A program made the translations under genes and the position numbers. Below the pieces are notes generated by a model that had not been told where the DNA came from, ran no database searches, and saw only the letters and a list, made by a program, of their open reading frames with translations. From Pseudonocardia sp. EC080619-01 (GTDB lineage: Bacteria > Actinomycetota > Actinomycetes > Mycobacteriales > Pseudonocardiaceae), in NCBI RefSeq assembly GCF_001420995.1, contig NZ_CP012184.1, positions 3,456,501-3,520,500 of the forward strand: a stretch of DNA of 64,000 nucleotides. The letters are read 5' to 3'. Within the stretch, counting starts at the first letter, position 1. Every line of letters begins with the position of its first letter. This document shows, piece after piece, positions 61,383 to 64,000 of this stretch.

Positions 61383-62240
61383 ATGACCGCCGAGCCGATC
61401 GTGCCGCTCCCCGACGACGACCGCGCCCGCCCCGCGCCGTCGGTGCTGATGTGCCGGCCCACCCACTTCACCGTCAGCTACCGGATCAATCCCTGGATGC
61501 GGCCGGAGCAGGTCACCGACACCCCGCTGGCCGTGCGCCAGTGGCAGGACCTGCACGCCGTCTACCGCGAGCTCGGGTTCGACGTGCGGCTGGTCGACCC
61601 GCTGCCCGGCCTGCCGGACATGGTCTACGCCGCGAACGGCGGCACCGTCGTCGACGGTGTCGCGCTCACCGCGCGGTTCCGGTACGCCGAGCGCGCCGCC
61701 GAGGGGCCCGCGTACGGCGCGTGGTTCCGGTCGGCCGGGTTCGACGTGCGCGAGGCCGAGGCCGTCAACGAGGGCGAGGGCGACCTGCTGCTCGTCGGCG
61801 ACACGATCTACGCGGGCACCGGGTTCCGCACCGATCCCGCGGCGCACCACGAGGCCGCCCGGGTGCTCGGCCGCGAGGTCGTGTCGCTGCAGCTCGTCGA
61901 TCCCCGCTACTACCACCTGGACACCGCGTTCGCCGTGCTCGACCCGGCGGGCGGGCCCGGTGCGGTGGCCTACCTGCCGTCGGCGTTCGACGACGCGTCG
62001 CAGGAGGTCCTGCGGTTTCGGTTCCCGGACGCCGTGATCGTCGGCGAGGACGACGCCGCCGTGCTCGGCCTGAACTGCTTCTCCGACGGGCGCACCGTCG
62101 TCCACGCGCCCCAGGCCGAGAAGTTCGCCGCGGAGCTCGCCGAGCGCGGGTTCGGCACCGTCGGCGTCGACACCTCCGAGCTCCGCCGCGGTGGCGGCGG
62201 GATCAAGTGCTGCACCCTCGAGCTGCGGGAGGCACCGTGA
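61383..62240 (+). CDS. ddaH: Dimethylarginine dimethylaminohydrolase-family protein (DdaH-like), 285 aa
   Basis: Guanidino-group-modifying fold. Signatures include the substrate loop FTVSYRINPWM, GEGDLLLVGDTIYAGTGFRT, YYHLDTAF (catalytic His region) and GGGIKCCTLELR (nucleophilic Cys). Converts Nomega-methylated arginine to citrulline and (di)methylamine, or acts as arginine deiminase-like hydrolase. Coupled to rocD by GTGA overlap. ATG 61383 sits 6 nt after a -10-like CACGAT, possibly leaderless. Divergent Lrp regulation is likely. Confidence 0.85.
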   Translation: MTAEPIVPLPDDDRARPAPSVLMCRPTHFTVSYRINPWMRPEQVTDTPLAVRQWQDLHAVYRELGFDVRLVDPLPGLPDMVYAANGGTVVDGVALTARFRYAERAAEGPAYGAWFRSAGFDVREAEAVNEGEGDLLLVGDTIYAGTGFRTDPAAHHEAARVLGREVVSLQLVDPRYYHLDTAFAVLDPAGGPGAVAYLPSAFDDASQEVLRFRFPDAVIVGEDDAAVLGLNCFSDGRTVVHAPQAEKFAAELAERGFGTVGVDTSELRRGGGGIKCCTLELREAP

Positions 62241-63472
62241 CCGTCCTGGAGAACGGCACCGGCACCGGTGCGACCACCGAGCGGATCGCGCTCGACGAGC
62301 GGTACGGCGTCGCGAACTACGCGCCGCTGCCGGTCGTGCTGAGCGCGGGTGAGGGTGCCTGGGTCACCGACGTCGACGGCCGTCGCTACCTCGACGTCCT
62401 CGCCGGCTACTCCGCGCTGAACTTCGGCCACCGGCACCCCGCGCTGGTCGCGGCCGCACACCGCCAGCTCGACACCCTGACGCTGACCGCGCGCGCCTTC
62501 CACAACGACCGGCTGCCGGACTTCCAGCACGAGCTCGCCCGGCTGACCGGTACCGAGGCCGTGCTGCCGATGAACACCGGCGCCGAGGCCGTCGAGTCCG
62601 CGATCAAGGTCGCTCGGGCCTGGGGCTACCGGGTGCGCGGGGTGCGGCCCGGTGCGGCCCGGATCGTCGTCGCCGGTGGCAACTTCCACGGCCGGACGAC
62701 GACCGTCGTCTCCTTCTCCGACGACCCGGCGGCCCGCGACGGCTTCGGCCCCTTCACCCCGGGCTTCGACCGCGTCCCCTACGGCGACACCGCGGCGCTG
62801 GCGGCGGCGCTCACCGACGACACCGTCGCGGTCCTGATCGAGCCGGTGCAGGGTGAGGCGGGCGTGATCGTCCCGCCGGAGGGGTACCTGCGCGACGTCC
62901 GGCAGATCACCGCGCGCCGTGACGTCCTGCTGGTCTGCGACGAGATCCAGTCCGGGCTCGGCAGGGCCGGCGCGACGCTGTGCAGCGACCTCGCCGGGAT
63001 CCGGGCCGATCTCTACACCCTCGGCAAGGCGCTCGGCGGCGGGATCCTGCCGGTCAGCGCCGTCGTCGGGCGGCGTGACGTGCTCGGTGTGCTGCGTCCC
63101 GGCGAGCACGGCTCGACCTTCGGCGGGAACCCGCTCGCGGCGGCCGTCGGGTCCGCGGTGTGCGGTCTGCTGGCCACGGGGGAGTACCAGGCGGCGGCCC
63201 GCGACCTCGGTGCGCACCTGGGCGCGCGGCTGCGGGAGCTGCCCGGGCTGACCGCCGTGCGCGGGGCGGGGTTGTGGTTCGGCGTCGACGTCGACCCCCG
63301 GCTCGGATCCGGACGGGACGTCTGCGTCGCACTCGCCCGCCGCGGGGTGCTGGCGAAGGAGACGCACGGCGTCACCGTCCGGATCTCGCCGCCGCTGGTG
63401 ATCACCCGGGACGAGACCGACGTGCTGGTGGACACGTTCGCGGACGTACTGCGAGACCTCGGCGCGGCCTAG
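62237..63472 (+). CDS. rocD: Ornithine aminotransferase (RocD-like), 411 aa
   Basis: Fold-type-I PLP aminotransferase (class III). Signatures include [48 protein letters not shown], and PLP Lys in [10 protein letters not shown]; these fit ornithine-oxo-acid transaminase, giving glutamate-5-semialdehyde. GTG 62237 overlaps the ddaH stop. With DdaH this would link arginine-related substrates to glutamate/proline metabolism, though a direct arginine-to-ornithine step is not encoded here. Confidence 0.9.
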   Translation: MTVLENGTGTGATTERIALDERYGVANYAPLPVVLSAGEGAWVTDVDGRRYLDVLAGYSALNFGHRHPALVAAAHRQLDTLTLTARAFHNDRLPDFQHELARLTGTEAVLPMNTGAEAVESAIKVARAWGYRVRGVRPGAARIVVAGGNFHGRTTTVVSFSDDPAARDGFGPFTPGFDRVPYGDTAALAAALTDDTVAVLIEPVQGEAGVIVPPEGYLRDVRQITARRDVLLVCDEIQSGLGRAGATLCSDLAGIRADLYTLGKALGGGILPVSAVVGRRDVLGVLRPGEHGSTFGGNPLAAAVGSAVCGLLATGEYQAAARDLGAHLGARLRELPGLTAVRGAGLWFGVDVDPRLGSGRDVCVALARRGVLAKETHGVTVRISPPLVITRDETDVLVDTFADVLRDLGAA

Positions 63473-63489
63473 CTGGCAGGCTGTGGCGC

Positions 63490-64000
63490 ATGCCGACCCT
63501 CGTACTGCTGCGCCACGGCCAGAGCGACTGGAACGCGAAGAACCTCTTCACCGGCTGGGTGGACGTCCCGCTCTCCGAGCAGGGCGAGGCCGAGGCCCGC
63601 CGTGGTGGCGAGCTGCTGCGCGAGTCCGGCGTCGCCCCGGACGTCGTGCACACCTCGCTGCTGCGCCGGGCCATCTCCACCGCGAACATCGCGCTCGACG
63701 CGGCGGACCGGCACTGGATCCCGGTGAAGCGCGACTGGCGGCTCAACGAGCGGCACTACGGCGCGCTGCAGGGCAAGGACAAGAAGCAGACCCTGGCCGA
63801 GTTCGGCGAGGACCAGTTCATGCTCTGGCGCCGGTCCTACGACACCCCGCCGCCGCCCATCGAGAAGGGCAGCGAGTTCTCCCAGGACGCCGACCCGCGC
63901 TACGCCGGCGTCGACGCGCCGCTGACGGAGTGCCTCGCCGACGTCGTCGCGCGGTTCCTGCCGTACTGGGAGGAGTCGGTCGTGCCGGACCTGCGGGACG
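63490..64000 (+). CDS. gpmA: 2,3-bisphosphoglycerate-dependent phosphoglycerate mutase (3' end outside window)
   Basis: Starts at ATG 63490 and is open to the window edge (170 residues visible). Signatures: [12 protein letters not shown] with the phospho-His, [25 protein letters not shown], and [15 protein letters not shown]. Interconverts 3- and 2-phosphoglycerate in glycolysis. In mycobacteria gpm1 lies just after mshA-Rv0487; here it is about 12 kb further along. Confidence 0.93.
   Translation, partial: MPTLVLLRHGQSDWNAKNLFTGWVDVPLSEQGEAEARRGGELLRESGVAPDVVHTSLLRRAISTANIALDAADRHWIPVKRDWRLNERHYGALQGKDKKQTLAEFGEDQFMLWRRSYDTPPPPIEKGSEFSQDADPRYAGVDAPLTECLADVVARFLPYWEESVVPDLRD

Noticed and set aside
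1..64000. tRNA, rRNA and insertion-sequence genes
   Set aside because: No cloverleaf-type sequence, rRNA stretch or transposase reading frame could be recognised in either strand, although short or divergent RNAs could be missed by eye.

Overview
The window is very GC-rich, with G/C-biased third codon positions, many GTG starts, ATGA/GTGA gene overlaps and several apparently leaderless promoters. It carries mshA (mycothiol biosynthesis) followed by a YbjN-domain gene, together with DUF3027, DUF2771-like and sacsin-like ATPase genes. This combination points to a chromosomal segment of a filamentous actinobacterium, most likely Pseudonocardia or a close Pseudonocardiaceae relative. The genus is an inference from gene content; no rRNA or other taxonomic marker is present.

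Layout. 1-12 kb: a four-gene Wadjet-type SMC defence operon (jetABCD) lies between two same-orientation copies of an acidic PepSY gene. It is followed by an OmpR-type two-component system and a membrane-anchored protein. A shared 11-bp direct-repeat motif occurs in three of these promoters. 12-23 kb: a 2,3-diaminopropionate (Dap) nonribosomal peptide cluster contains sbnA, sbnB, a SyrP/TauD-like hydroxylase, an A-PCP-TE synthetase and a membrane-bound Pls/PosA-like synthetase. The Pls/PosA-like adenylation domain has lost its C-terminal part, and its PCP domain is duplicated. 23-27.5 kb: one LuxR-type response regulator sits with three histidine-kinase-like proteins, two of them degenerate. 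It is divergent from a 968-aa fusion of an Hsp70-like ATPase, a Pro-rich repeat, a membrane helix and a seven-bladed YVTN propeller (27.6-30.5 kb). 30.5-36 kb: molybdenum genes (moaA, moaD, a HTH-TOBE regulator, modB, modC, but no modA) and an acyl-CoA dehydrogenase. 36-46.6 kb: a secreted subtilase, a phospholipase-D-like protein, an acyl-CoA synthetase, a cold-shock-domain protein, a repeat-rich 670-bp gap, an LLM oxidoreductase, a lipoprotein, an MFS transporter, a glutaminyl cyclase-like lipoprotein and DUF3027. 46.6-51.1 kb: a tightly coupled DUF3027/sacsin-like/mshA/ybjN group. 51-64 kb: an AMP ligase, AraC, GntR, Lrp and winged-helix regulators, CutA, a D-amino-acid-oxidase-like enzyme, a TenA-like protein, two VOC proteins, an unlisted 40-aa membrane peptide, ddaH-rocD, and the start of gpmA.

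How genes work together. JetABC should form the loop-extruding SMC complex and JetD the Toprim nuclease that cleaves small circular DNA. In the Dap cluster, SbnA and SbnB make Dap, the intact A-PCP-TE protein probably activates an amino acid, and the membrane synthetase with its two carriers may need loading in trans. TOBE-ModB-ModC and MoaA/MoaD serve molybdenum uptake and cofactor synthesis. DdaH-RocD under a divergent Lrp regulator looks like an arginine/ornithine-related catabolic module.

Two dispersed non-coding repeat families are visible. One is a short hairpin (arms ATCGCTGCC and GGAAGCGAT) that occurs both in the 40.97-41.64 kb gap and, in frame and tandem, inside jetB. The other is a four-armed A-A-A'-A' element with 19-nt spacing, found 3' of genes.
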